NCBI GenBank assembly: GCA_963835375.1
Contig: CAWIGB010000012.1
Location: forward strand, 124,001-188,000
Reading direction: 5' to 3'
DNA: 64,000 bases
From: Salinisphaera sp963835375
Lineage (GTDB): Bacteria > Pseudomonadota > Gammaproteobacteria > Nevskiales > Salinisphaeraceae
The translations under genes and the position numbers were made by a program. Shown here piece after piece: positions 40,021 through 50,577 of the stretch (within the stretch, counting starts at the first letter, position 1; every line of letters starts with the position of its first letter). Under the pieces are notes generated by a model that was not told the DNA's origin, did no database searches, and saw only the letters and a program-made list of their open reading frames with translations.

Positions 40021-41082
40021 ATGTCACAAGCCCCTACGCAGACGGATTCCGGTCGGCGCGCGCTGGCCTTTCAGGATGAGATCCTGCCGCATGTCTCCCG
40101 CACCTTCGCGCTGACGATCCCGGAGTTGCCGGAAGCGCTGCGGGTGGCCGTAGGCAATGCCTATCTGCTGTGCCGTATTGCCGACACCATCGAGGACGAC
40201 GCCGAGCTCGACTACGAGAGCAAGGCGGCGCTGCACGCCGAGTTCGTGCAAGTGGTCGAAACCGGCGAGGGCGGCGCCGACTTCGGCCAGCGTCTCGCGC
40301 CGCGTCTCGCGCCGGCCACGCTGGATGCCGAGCGCCGTCTGGTTGCGCATACCGAAGACGTGCTTGACCGTCACGCACGGTCTGCGCGCGGCGCAGCAGC
40401 GCGGCGGTCGCGCGCTGCGTGCGCATCATGTGCAACGGCATGCCGGAGTACGAACGCGCGGCCAGCGCCGAGGGCCTGCCCACGCTGGCGCATCTCGATC
40501 GCTACTGCTATTTCGTGGCCGGCGTGGTCGGCGAAATGCTCTCGGCCATGTTCACCGACTACGAGCCGGGCATGGGCGAGCACGATGCCGAGCTCAACCG
40601 GCTGGCCGTATCGTTCGGCCAGGGTCTGCAGATGACCAACATCCTCAAGGACATCTGGGCCGACCACGCACGCGGCGTGTGCTGGCTGCCGCGCGACGTG
40701 TTCGCGCGCCACGGCTTCGATCTGTCGGACCTCGGCAAGCGCCGCACCGACGAGGCGTTTGCCGCCGGACTTGTCCGAGCTGATCGGGCTCGCGACCGGC
40801 CATCTGCGCAATGCGCTGGAGTTCACCCTCCGCATCCCCGAGCGAGCAGAAAGGTATGCGCCGCTTCTGTCTGTGGGCGATCGGGCTGGCGCTGCTGACG
40901 CTGCGCAAGATCCAGGCGAACCCGCAGTTTACCGACGGTTCGCAGGTGAAGGTATCGCGCCGCAGCGTGCAGGCCACCGTGCTGACGACCAACCTGGCAG
41001 TGGCCGACGATGATCGGCTGCGGCATCTGTTCCATATGACCGCGCACGATCTGCCGGCACTCACGCCGAAGCTGGCGGATGA
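40021..41082 (+). CDS. Squalene synthase (SQS-type, frameshifted)
   Basis: A trans-isoprenyl diphosphate synthase that joins two FPP. The two Asp-rich motifs are LCRIADTIEDD and MTNILKDIWADHARG. The open reading, after frame corrections near 40378, 40400, 40770 and 40848, is about 350 residues. This is longer than HpnC or HpnD (about 280) and like one-enzyme squalene synthases such as that of Methylococcus. No HpnE-type amine oxidase lies nearby, which supports this. The 3' end is unresolved: a TGA at 41080-41082 would overlap the cyclase start. It heads the hopanoid gene run. Confidence 0.85.
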
Positions 41083-43076
41083 TCCCGGCCGCGCCGATCA
41101 ACGATATCGCCGAGATGCCGAGCCGGCGCCGGTGCCCGGCGTCGAGCGCCCGGCCGGGCCTGGCCGAGGCGATCGAAGCCGCCGAGGCAGCGCCTGTTCG
41201 CCGATCAGAACCCCGACGGGCATTGGCGCTACGAATGCGAGGCCGACTGCACGATTCCGGCCGAATACATCCTGATGATGCATTTCATCGGCGATGTCGA
41301 TACCGCGCTGCAGGCGCGGGTCGCCAACTTCATCCGCACAAGTCAGGCCGCCCACGGCGGCTGGCCGCTGTATTACGGCGGTGATCTCGATCTGTCGTGT
41401 TCGGTGAAGTGCTACTACGCGCTCAAGCTCGCCGGCGACGATGTCGACGCGCCGCACATGGTGCATGCACGCGAGGCGATCCTCGCGCGCGGCGGCGCCG
41501 GCCAGGTGAATGTGTTCACGCTGATCGCGCTGGCCCAGTTCGGCCAGGTGCCCTGGCGGGCGGTGCCGTTCATCCCGGTCGAGGTCATGCTGATGCCGCA
41601 GGCCTCGCCGTTCCATCTGTCCAAGGTGAGCTACTGGTCGCGCACGGTGATGGTGCCGCTGTTCATCCTCACCAGCCTGCGCACCATGGCACGCAACCCC
41701 GCCGGGGTGAACGTGCGCGAGCTGTTCACCATTCCGCCCGAGCAGCAGCGCGATTTCGTGCCGGCGCAGAACACGCTCCAGCGCGTGTTCAAGGGGCTCG
41801 ATCGCGTTGGCCGCAGATTCGAGCCGCTGATTCCGAAATTCGTGCGCAAACGCGCGATCCAGACCGCCGAGAACTGGATCATCGAGCGTCTGAACGGCAC
41901 GGACGGCATCGGCGCGATCTTTCCGGCGATGGTCAACGTCTACGAAGCGCTGGGCGAACTCGGCTATCCGGCCGATCATCCCTACCGCGCGCAATACCCG
42001 CCAGGCGATCGACGATCTCGTGTTCGACCACGGCGACATGGCCAACGTCCAGCCCTGCGTGTCGCCGGTCTGGGATACGGGGCTGGCGATCCTGGCGCTG
42101 CAGGAAGCTGCCGGCGACGGCGATACGCCGGTCGTACGTGCCGGGCTCGACTGGCTGGCCGCGCGCCAGGTGCTGGACGGCCCGGGCGACTGGAAGCGCG
42201 ATCATCCCGATCTGCCGGGCGGTGGCTGGCCGTTCCAGTACGCCAACGACCACTACCCCGATCTGGACGACACCGCGGTGATCGCCTGGGCGATGTACAA
42301 CACCGGCGACGGCGCCACCTACGGCCGCGCGATCACGCGGGCGACCAACTGGCTGGTCGGCATGCAGTCGTCCAACGGCGGCATCGCCGCGTTCGACTCC
42401 GACAACAACCACGAATATCTCAACGAGATTCCGTTCGCGGACCACGGCGCGCTGCTGGACCCGCCGACGGCGGACGTGACCGCGCGCGTCATCACGCTGG
42501 TCGGCCTGTTGCAGCGCCCCGAGGACCGGCCGTTCATCGAGCGCGCGATGGCTTATCTCAAGCGGGAGCAGGAAGCCGATGGCTCCTGGTTCGGCCGCTG
42601 GGGTACGAATTACATCTACGGCACCTGGTCGGTGCTGATGGCGCTCGAAGCGCTCGGCGAGGACATGAGCCAGGGCTGGATCCAGCGCGCGCGTCGCTTA
42701 TCTGAAAGGCATGCAGCGCACCGACGGCAGCTGGGGCGAGGACAACGGCAGCTACTGGGATCCGCCGCGCGGGCGCTCCGACGTCTCCACCAGTTTTCAG
42801 ACCGCCTGGGCCATGCTCGGCCTGATGGCGGCCGGCGATCGCGACACGCCCGCGCTGGCCCGCGGCGCGGCCTGGCTGATCGACGCCCAGGGCGACGATG
42901 GGGCCTGGCACGATCCGGAGCACACGGCACCCGGCTTTCCGCGTGTGTTCTATCTGAAATACCACGGCTACACGCGCTACTTCCCGCTCTGGGCGTTGGC
43001 GCGTTACCGCAATCTGCACGACGATCCGGAGACCGGATGTCGCAACGGCGAGCGTCAGCTGAACCGATGCCCGTGA
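41079..43076 (+). CDS. shc: Squalene-hopene cyclase (frameshifted)
   Basis: Cyclises squalene to hopene at the inner membrane. About 665 residues, the normal size. It carries the catalytic DXDD acid (PDLDDTAVIAW) and several QW repeats (DGSWFGRWGTNYIYGTW, DGSWGEDNGSYWDP). A C-terminal segment RVFYLKYHGYTRYFPLWAL is typical. Frame changes near 41190, 42002 and 42700 each advance the frame by one. The C-terminus overlaps the next gene. It is certain as a family member. Confidence 0.95.
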
Positions 43077-43838
43077 TGTATTGCGCAGCGGGGCCCTCGC
43101 GGCCCGGCCGGTGCCGCGTGTTGAGCCTGCCGGTCGAGCATCTCGGCATCATCGCCGCGTTGCCGGGAGAGGCGCGCGCCCTCGCAAGGCTTCGTCCGCG
43201 TGGACGAGCACGGCTGCCCGGTGGCGCGCAGCTCGTGCTATCGGGCATGGGCGCGGAGCGGGCCGCAGCAGCGGCCGCCACGCTGGCCGATGAGGGGGTG
43301 TCCGTGTTGATGAGCTGGGGCACGGCGGCAGCGATTGCCCCCGGCGTCGACCCCGGCGCGTCTGGTGCTGGCGACCCGTGTGCTCGACGCCGACGGCCGC
43401 GCGTGGGATACCGACGACGACTGGCGCGCACGCTGGCCGCCGCTCTGGCGCCCGCGCATCAGGTCTTCGAGCAGCGCCTGGTCGACACGCCGGAACTGGT
43501 GGTGGACGCTGCGGCCAAGCGCGCTCTGTACGACGCAGCGAGCGCGATCGCCTGCGATATGGAAAGCGCGGCGATTGCAAAGGTTGCCGCCGATCGCGGG
43601 TTGGCGTTCGTGAGCGTGCGCGCGATCATCGATGACGCTTCGATGGCGTTGCCGCCGGTCGCACGGGCGGCAATGGACGCCGATGGCCGGCTGCGCCCGG
43701 CAGCGCTTCTGGCTGCCATGGCGGGGCGTCCCGCGTCGATGCACGTCCAGCTCCGGGCGCTGAAGAATCTGGCCGTGGCCTTTCGCGCGGCACGCATCAC
43801 CCTGGCTGATGTGGCCAAGGTGGTTCGCGGCGAGGTGA
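43067..43838 (+). CDS. hpnG: HpnG-like hopanoid nucleoside phosphorylase (frameshifted)
   Basis: HpnG removes adenine from adenosylhopane to give phosphoribohopane. About 240 residues of phosphorylase fold: LGIIAALPGEARAL, LVLSGMGAERA, MSWGTAAAIAP and the substrate region ACDMESAAIAKVA. The segment 43350-43410 reads in another frame as LVLATRVLDADGRAWDTDDD. The precise stop is unclear because the frame runs on into hpnN. A TGA at 43836-43838 overlapping a GTG is the likely end. The position between shc and hpnN supports the assignment. Confidence 0.82.
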
Positions 43839-46470
43839 TTGGCGTGACGCGTGCGTTGGAACGGGCGCTGGCGGCCTGGGTCGAGCTGATGACGCGCCAT
43901 GCGGCCTGGGTGGTGTTCGTGGGCATCGTCATCACGCTGGCCGGCGCCTGGTATTCGGCCACCCATCTGACGATGGACACCGACGATGCCAATCTGATCA
44001 GCAGCAAGGTCGGCCTGGCGCCAGACCCACATCGCCTATAACAAGGCGTTTCCGGTCTATAAGGACAATCTGGTGGTGGTGGTCGACGGCTCGAGCCCGG
44101 ACACCGCCGGGGCGGCCGCCGACAAGTTGACGAAGGCGCTGCGCAGCCAGCCGAAACTCTTTGTCCGACGTCTATGAACCCGGCGGCGGCGATTTCTTTG
44201 CGAAGAACGGCTTCCTCTATCTTTCGCCGGCCAAGCTGAATTCCCTGTCCACCCGGCTCACGCGCATCCAGCCGTTTCTGGGTCGCTTGTCGACCGATCC
44301 GACCCTGCCGACCTTCTTCGACATGCTCGACAAGGCCATGGCACCGGATGCGCCGGTCGACATGAATCTGGCCCCGGTGTTCGGCGAACTGGCCGCCACT
44401 TTCGAGGCAAGTCGGGCCGGGCGTTACAACCGTCTGTCCTGGCAGCAGCTCATCGGCGGCGATCAGCCCGGGCGTGTCCGATCAGCGTTTCATCATCGTG
44501 TCGCCGAAACTCGATTACGGCGCATTGCTGCCCGCCAACAAGCCCATGCAGGCGATCCGTGACGCGGCCCAGCGTCTGAACCTGGATGCCGCTCATGGCG
44601 TGCGGATACGCCAGACCGGCGAAGTCGCGCTGTCCGACGAAGAGCTGGCCAGCGTCACGCAGGGAGCGGCCTGGGGCGCGACGCTGGCTTTTCTGGCCGT
44701 GGGCGTGATCCTCTATCTGGGTCTGCGCTCGTGGGCGTTGATGGGCGCTTCCCTGATCAGCCTGATCGCGGGACTGGTGGGCACCGCGACGTTCGCTGCC
44801 TTGGCGGTGGGGCGGCTCAACCTGATCTCGATCGCCTTCGCCGTGCTCTATATCGGGCTCGGCATCGACTATGCGATTCATGTCTGCCTGCGCTATCGCG
44901 AAGCGCTGGCCGAACTCGGCGATCGCGTGGTCGGGCGCGCCGCGGGCGTACGTCATGCACTGGCCACGGCCATATCGGATGTCGGGTTGTCGCTCACGCT
45001 CTGCGCGGTCACGACAGCCGGGGGATTCTTCGCCTTTATTCCGACCACCTATTCCGGGCGTTGCCGAACTCGGGCTGATTTCCGGCGCGGGTATGTTCAT
45101 CAGCCTGGTCGTGAGCCTGACGTTCCTGCCGGCAGCCATCGCTTTGATGAAGCCCTGGGTCCCGAGTTCGAGTACGACGGCCAGCCGCTGGGCGCCGTTC
45201 ATCGGCCGGCGGGCCCAGCGCACGGTCTGGGTTGGGGCGGCCGTGATCGCGCTGGCCTGCGTGATCGCGCTGCCGTTCATGCGGTTCGATCCGAGTACGC
45301 TGGATCTGCAGAATCCCAACGACGAGGCGGTCAAGACCTACCGGGATCTGCTGGCACACAGCGAGCATTCGCCACTTACATTGGTCACCATGCGTCCGAC
45401 TCTGGCCCAGGCCAGGCATCTGGCCGATCGGATCGCCAAACAGCCGCATGTGTCGGGGGCGATGACGGTGGCGGACTTCGTTCCCGACCATCAGGACGCC
45501 AAGCTGTCGACCATCGGCGATCTGGCGTTGACGCTCGCGGTCACGCGGCCCGACATGACAAAGCGGGCGAGTTTCGCCGCGCGCAAACAGGCGATCGCCG
45601 GGTTCGCGCAGCATCTCGCGCGCTATCGCAAGAGCGATACCGGCGATGATGCCGCTGCCGCGCGGCGGTTGTCTCGAATCGTTATCGGCCTGGCGCGACT
45701 GGTTCGCACAGCAAACACCAGCCGACCAGAAGCAAATTCTGGCCACGATGCATGACCGCGTTCTGTCGGGGCTGCCGCGCCAGATCGATGGTCTGGCCGA
45801 TGCGATGAATGCCTCGCGCATCACGCTCAAGAACCTGCCCGCGAGCCTCAGGAAACGGTGGATCGGCACCGGCGGGCAGTACCGCGTGGAAGTATCGCCC
45901 AAGGGGAATCTCGATCATGAACCGGCGGTACGGGCGTTCGTGAACAGCGTGCGTCAGGTCGCGCCGCATATCACCGGCGCGCCGGTACTCGAACTGTCGG
46001 CGGGGCATACCGTATCGCTGGCCTTTGTGCATGCCTTCATCTATGCCGGGGTGTTCATCACGGTGTTTCTGCTCATCCTGTTGCGCAGCATTCGCGACAC
46101 CCTGCGTGTCCTTGCGCCGCTGGCGCTGTCGGGGATGATCCTGGCCGCGGCGACGGTGGTGTTCGATATCCCGTTCAATTTCGCCAACGTCATCGCGCTG
46201 CCGCTACTGCTGGGTGTCGGCGTCGACAGCGGTATCCACGTGGTGCACCGACTGCGTCAGCGTGAGCACCATCGGCCGTTCCTGGGTACCTCCACCGCAC
46301 GCGCCGTCATATTGTCGTCGCTGACGACCATGGCCGGCTTCGGCAGTCTGGCGTTTTCGCACCATGCCGGCACCGCCAGCATGGGTCAGCTGCTCACGAT
46401 CGGTATGGTGGCCGTTCTGGTGACAACCCTTATTGTCGTGCCGGCACTTTTTCGTATCTTGCGGGATTGA
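43835..46470 (+). CDS. hpnN: HpnN-type RND hopanoid transporter (frameshifted)
   Basis: HpnN moves hopanoids from the inner to the outer membrane. About 875 residues, as expected. One N-terminal helix (WVVFVGIVITLAGAW), a periplasmic loop, then RND membrane blocks. IAFAVLYIGLGIDYAIHVCLRYR in the first half and ANVIALPLLLGVGVDSGIHVVHR in the second carry the paired motifs. Five frame changes, near 44021, 44162, 44473, 45058 and 45665, each shift the frame by +1. The start is a GTG overlapping the hpnG end. The corrected reading is continuous. Confidence 0.9.
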
Positions 46471-46500
46471 GTTTCCCGGCCGAGAAAGGAATTGACCAGC

Positions 46501-47148
46501 ATGTCCGAACCGATCGATTCGGCAAGCGAAGCCGACAGCGGGTCGTCGCGCCCGCTGGACGCACGCCTGGCCCGCCGGCTGGTGCGCCCGCTCGAGGATA
46601 CCCCGGCCCGACCCAACCACCTGACCACGGTCCGGCTGGTGCTTGGCCTGGTGTCGGCCTGGTGTCTGGCGCACGAGAGCCTGGTGCTGGCGAATATCGG
46701 CGCGTTCGTGTTCGCGCTGTCCAATTTCGTCGACCATACCGACGGCGAACTGGCCCGCATGTCGGGCGCGTCGAGCCGCTTCGGGCATCTTTATGACCTG
46801 GTGTGCGACGCGCTCATTCATACCTTGCTGTTCGCGGCACTCGGCTATGGTCTGATTCACGGGCCGCTGGGGGCCCGGGCGCCGGTGATGGGCGCGGTGG
46901 CGGGTGTCTCAGTGGCCTTGATCTTCTGGCTGCACATGACAATGGAGGACAAACTCGGCAAGGCCGGGGCCAAACTGCCTTCGGCCGGCTTGTTCGAGAT
47001 CGAGGACGTGCTCTATCTGTTCCCGCTGGTTACGATCTTCAACGTCCGCGAAGTGTTTCTGGTGCTGGCCTTCGTGGGCGCGCCGGCGTTCGCGATCTGG
47101 CTGGGTTGGTATTTTCGCGTGCTGAGCGCGCGTTCATCGGAGGATTAG
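46501..47148 (+). CDS. CDP-alcohol phosphatidyltransferase family enzyme
   Basis: A 215-residue membrane enzyme with about six hydrophobic segments. The complete catalytic motif D-G-x2-A-R-x8-G-x3-D-x3-D is present as DGELARMSGASSRFGHLYD plus LVCD (about residues 82-104). The family moves a phospho- or phosphono-group from a CDP- or CMP-linked donor to an alcohol. It lies 30 bases after hpnN and three bases before hpnA, inside the hopanoid gene run. With the phosphonate genes downstream, a CMP-aminoethylphosphonate donor is a reasonable hypothesis. Ordinary CDP-diacylglycerol chemistry is the alternative. Intact. Confidence 0.88.
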   Translation: MSEPIDSASEADSGSSRPLDARLARRLVRPLEDTPARPNHLTTVRLVLGLVSAWCLAHESLVLANIGAFVFALSNFVDHTDGELARMSGASSRFGHLYDLVCDALIHTLLFAALGYGLIHGPLGARAPVMGAVAGVSVALIFWLHMTMEDKLGKAGAKLPSAGLFEIEDVLYLFPLVTIFNVREVFLVLAFVGAPAFAIWLGWYFRVLSARSSED

Positions 47149-47151
47149 ATC

Positions 47152-48153
47152 ATGCGCGCCCTGGTGACCGGAGCAACGGGATTCGTCGGCAGCGCGGTCG
47201 CACGTGCGGCTCTGCGCGAGGGTTGGACGGTGCGCGCCGCGCGCCGCGCGAGCAGCGATCTGACCGCGCTCGAAGGACTCGATCTGGAATATGCGGAGGT
47301 CGATCTGTCGGATACGACGGCCCTGGCCGAGGCCATGCGTGACTGCGACGCGGTCTTCCACGTCGCCGCCGACTATCGACTGTGGGCCGCCGATCCGGAC
47401 GAGCTCTACGAGAACAACGTCGAGGGCACCCGTCGTATCTGCGAAGCCGTGCGCATCGCCGGCGTGGCGCGCGTGGTGTATACCTCGAGCGTGGCGACGC
47501 TCGGCATCCCGAAGGACGGCACGCCCGGCGATGAGGACACACCGGTCGGCCTCGAGGACATGATCGGCCACTACAAGCGGTCCAAGTACCTGGCCGAGGA
47601 AGTCGCCCGTGAATACGCGGCCGACGGTCTGGATATCGTGATCGTGAATCCGTCGGCACCGATCGGCCCGCGCGATCACAAGCCCACGCCCACCGGTCAG
47701 ATGGTGCTGGAAGCCGCGGCCGGGCGGATGCCGGCGTTCGTCGATACCGGGCTCAACGTCGCGCATGTCGACGATGTCGCGCGCGGGCATCTGCTGGCCC
47801 ATGCCCACGGCGAGGCCGGCCGGCGCTATGTGCTGGGCGGCACCGACATGACGCTGGCCGAGATTCTGGCGCTGGTCGCGGAGATCGTGGATCGGCCGCC
47901 GCCGCGCGTGAAGCTGCCGCACAATCTGGTGATGCCGGTCGCCCACGCCGCCGAGGCAGTGGCCCGCATCACCGGCCGGCCGCCGAAAGTGACCGTCGAC
48001 GGCGTCAAGCTGGCCAAGAAACGCATGTTCTTTTCGCACGCGCGCGCGGCGGCCGAGCTCGGCTACCGCGCGCGCCCGGCGCGCGACGCGCTGGCCGACG
48101 CGGTGGCCTGGTATTACTCGCACCGCTATCTGCCGGTCGGCAAACGGCCGTGA
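47152..48153 (+). CDS. hpnA: Hopanoid-associated sugar epimerase HpnA
   Basis: A 333-residue extended SDR with GATGFVGSAVAR at the N-terminus and catalytic YKRSKYLAEE. The C-terminal half matches HpnA (NPSAPIGPRDHKPTPTG, then NVAHVDDVARGHLLA). HpnA is assigned to hopanoid loci by co-occurrence; its exact substrate is unsettled. No frame change. The stop overlaps the DUF2147 start. Confidence 0.92.
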   Translation: MRALVTGATGFVGSAVARAALREGWTVRAARRASSDLTALEGLDLEYAEVDLSDTTALAEAMRDCDAVFHVAADYRLWAADPDELYENNVEGTRRICEAVRIAGVARVVYTSSVATLGIPKDGTPGDEDTPVGLEDMIGHYKRSKYLAEEVAREYAADGLDIVIVNPSAPIGPRDHKPTPTGQMVLEAAAGRMPAFVDTGLNVAHVDDVARGHLLAHAHGEAGRRYVLGGTDMTLAEILALVAEIVDRPPPRVKLPHNLVMPVAHAAEAVARITGRPPKVTVDGVKLAKKRMFFSHARAAAELGYRARPARDALADAVAWYYSHRYLPVGKRP

Positions 48154-48647
48154 TGCGCTGGCTGGCGCTCGCGGCGGCGCTGCTGGTCGCGCCTGCGGCC
48201 GCGTTGGCCCGCGGGGCAGCGCCCGATGCGATCGCCGGTTTCTGGCGTACCGAGCAGGGCGGGGCGGTGATCCAGGTGGTCGATGACCATGACGATTTCG
48301 CTGCGCGGATCGTATGGCTCAAGACGACGCGTTACCCGCCGGATGACCCGCAGGGCATGGGCGGGATGCCTCTCGTTGATCGCCACAATCCCGATCCTTC
48401 GAAGCGGCATCGACCGATGATCGGGCTGCGCATGATCAAGCAGCTGGATTATCATGTATCAGACAACGATCGAGCGCGCTGGGAGAACGGGCGGGTCTAC
48501 GATCCTGATCAGGGCAAGTGGTTCGACTGCTATCTCTGGCTCGCCGATCACAATCATTTGAAGCTGCACGGCTACGTCGGCATCCCGGCGCTGGGCAAGA
48601 CCACGACCTGGACCCGCGTGCCCGATCCGCGCACGGGCGCGGACTGA
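48153..48647 (+). CDS. DUF2147 exported protein
   Basis: A 164-residue protein with signal peptide (residues 1-22). The DUF2147 body starts GFWRTEQGGAVIQV and holds GKWFDCYLWLADHNHLKLHGY and GKTTTWTRV. The fold is lipocalin-like and the function unknown; a lipid-binding role in the periplasm is possible. It overlaps the hpnA stop (TGATG) and probably belongs to the same operon. Confidence 0.85.
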   Translation: MRWLALAAALLVAPAAALARGAAPDAIAGFWRTEQGGAVIQVVDDHDDFAARIVWLKTTRYPPDDPQGMGGMPLVDRHNPDPSKRHRPMIGLRMIKQLDYHVSDNDRARWENGRVYDPDQGKWFDCYLWLADHNHLKLHGYVGIPALGKTTTWTRVPDPRTGAD

Positions 48648-48671
48648 GGCGGCATCAAACCAGGACAGGGC

Positions 48672-49725
48672 ATGATTTCATACGTCCCTTACTCCGACGA
48701 TCTCGAAGTTGAACAGCCGGACGAGCAGAGCAAGATCGCCGACATCGTGCGCTATCTGGGCATCGCGCACGAGCGCGCGATCGCGGCGCGCCGGCATGCC
48801 CCGCGCGAGACGCACGCCAAAGGCCACGGTGTGCTCAAGGGTACGTTCACGGTCGAGCCCGAGCTCCCCGAGGAACTGGCTCAGAGCCTGTTCGCTGCGC
48901 CTGGCGCGTATCCGGCGGTGCTGCGGTTCGCAACCGAAGCCGGCAGCGTTGATGGACGATCGCGAGCCTGCCGCCCGCGGACTGGCGATGAAACTGATCG
49001 GCGTCGATGGCGAGAAGATGGCCGGCGACGGGCGGTTGACCCAGGACTTCCTGTGCAACAACTGCCCGATCCTGCCGCTGGCCGAGGTCACTACCTATCG
49101 CGAGATCGCGCGGCTGCGCGCCGAATACGGGCACGATCCCGCCCAGCTGGCCGCCGAGATTGCAAAGCGCGACGATGCCGATGTCCAGACGCTGTTCGAG
49201 CGCCTGCCGAACATCGATCTGCTGGCGCACAGCTACTACAGTCAGTCGGCGTTCCGGTACGGCGATTACGTCTGCAAGTATGCGCTGATGCCGAACACCG
49301 AGGCCCAGCGGGCGCTGGCCGCACGCCCGGTCACCGACGACGACCGCCCGGACGTGCTGAGCGAATGGCTGGCCGAATTCCTGGCCGACAATGACGCCGG
49401 CTTCGATTTCTGCATCCAGCTGCTGACCGATCCCGAGGCGATGCCGATCGAGGACGCTTCAGTGGAATGGGATGTCGGCAAGAGCGCCTGGCGCCGGGTC
49501 GGCACGCTTTCTCTGCCGGCCCAGAACCCGTTCACGCCCGCGCGCCGGGCCTTCGGCGACGACGTGCTTGCGTTCGATCCCTGGGCCGGCCGGCCCGATC
49601 TGCGCCCATTGGGCTCGATCAATCGCGTGCGCAAGCCGGCTTATCGCGCCTCGTCGCGCCGCCGCCACGAATACAACGATCGCGCCGGGTTCGAGCCGAT
49701 CTCGATCGGCGATGTTCCGGATTGA
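48672..49725 (+). CDS. Catalase-family (heme peroxidase-like) protein (frameshifted)
   Basis: About 350 residues. Similar to small catalase-fold proteins: HAKGHGVLKGTFTVEPELPE near residue 50, YPAVLRFATEAG, RGLAMKLIGVDGEKM and QDFLCNNCPILPL. The distal His (AKGHGV) is present. It is shorter than true catalases and may act on lipid hydroperoxides. One frame change near 48947 (+1). It sits 24 bases after DUF2147 and ahead of the 2OG oxygenase. Confidence 0.82.
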
Positions 49726-49788
49726 GCCGGCCCGGTCATGCCGCCGGCCCGGGCTCCCGGCCTTGCGTCGATCCAGCAGGAGACGTCG

Positions 49789-50544
49789 ATGACTAGCACC
49801 AGCGTCGAACAGATGATCGCCGAGACGGACGCTGCCGATGATGCGTCGTTCGTCGACGATCTGGACACGCCGGTTTTGAAGCAGCGCTTCGAAGCCGACA
49901 ACGAATTCATCTTTCTGGACGAATTCCTGCCGGCCGAAACGACCACGCGTTTCCAGGCCCGGATCCCGGAGCTTGCCGAGTCGATTCATCGCAACTACAT
50001 CCCGCGCCACAAGAAGGGCGGCAGCGTGTCGCGCTACACGCTCGACGAGCTCGCCCCGGAGATTCCGGCGCTGTATCGCAACCCGCGCTTCATCGCCTGG
50101 CTCGAACGGATGACCGGCGAAACGCTGCAGACCTGCCCCGAATCCGATCCGCATGCCTATGCGCTGTATTTCTATACCGAGCCCGGCGATCACATCGGCT
50201 GGCATTTCGATACCTCCTACTACGCCGGCAAGCGCTATACGCTGTTGTTGGGCGTGATCGACGAATCGTCGTCCAAGCTCGAATTCGAGCTGTTCAGGAA
50301 CGACGACAATCGCGACACCGTGGGCGATGCACGCAATCTGCGACCGGGCGCAATGTGTCTGTTCAACGGCGACGAAGTTTGGCATCGCATCACGCCGCTG
50401 GGCGACAACGAGCGCCGTATCTCGCTGACGTTCGAATATGTCACCGATACGCACATGAGCGGCTGGCGGCGTTTCATCTCCAACATGAAGGATTCGATCG
50501 CGTATTTCGGCTTCAAGCAGGTGTTCAAGCGCAACAAGCGCTAG
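49789..50544 (+). CDS. 2-oxoglutarate/Fe(II)-dependent oxygenase
   Basis: A 251-residue jelly-roll oxygenase. The iron triad is visible as His and Asp in GWHFDTS and His in DEVWHRI. The 2OG-binding Arg is in ERRISLTFEY. The start at 49789 follows AGGAG. Hydroxylation of a lipid or of a phosphonate carbon would be chemically reasonable in this context, but nothing in the sequence fixes the substrate. It is not of the PhnY family as far as I can see. Intact. Confidence 0.85.
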   Translation: MTSTSVEQMIAETDAADDASFVDDLDTPVLKQRFEADNEFIFLDEFLPAETTTRFQARIPELAESIHRNYIPRHKKGGSVSRYTLDELAPEIPALYRNPRFIAWLERMTGETLQTCPESDPHAYALYFYTEPGDHIGWHFDTSYYAGKRYTLLLGVIDESSSKLEFELFRNDDNRDTVGDARNLRPGAMCLFNGDEVWHRITPLGDNERRISLTFEYVTDTHMSGWRRFISNMKDSIAYFGFKQVFKRNKR

Positions 50545-50577
50545 ACCCGTCGGTCCCGGATCCTTGAAGAAGCGACT

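Noticed and set aside
43835..46470. Programmed frameshifting in hpnN
   Set aside because: Five independent +1 shifts at unrelated sites, without slippery heptamers or structure, and the same kind of break in many housekeeping genes, point to sequence error.
43067..46470. A natural HpnG-HpnN fusion, since one frame runs through both
   Set aside because: Frame breaks in hpnG make the continuity unreliable, and a TGA overlapping a GTG at 43835-43838 is a normal junction.
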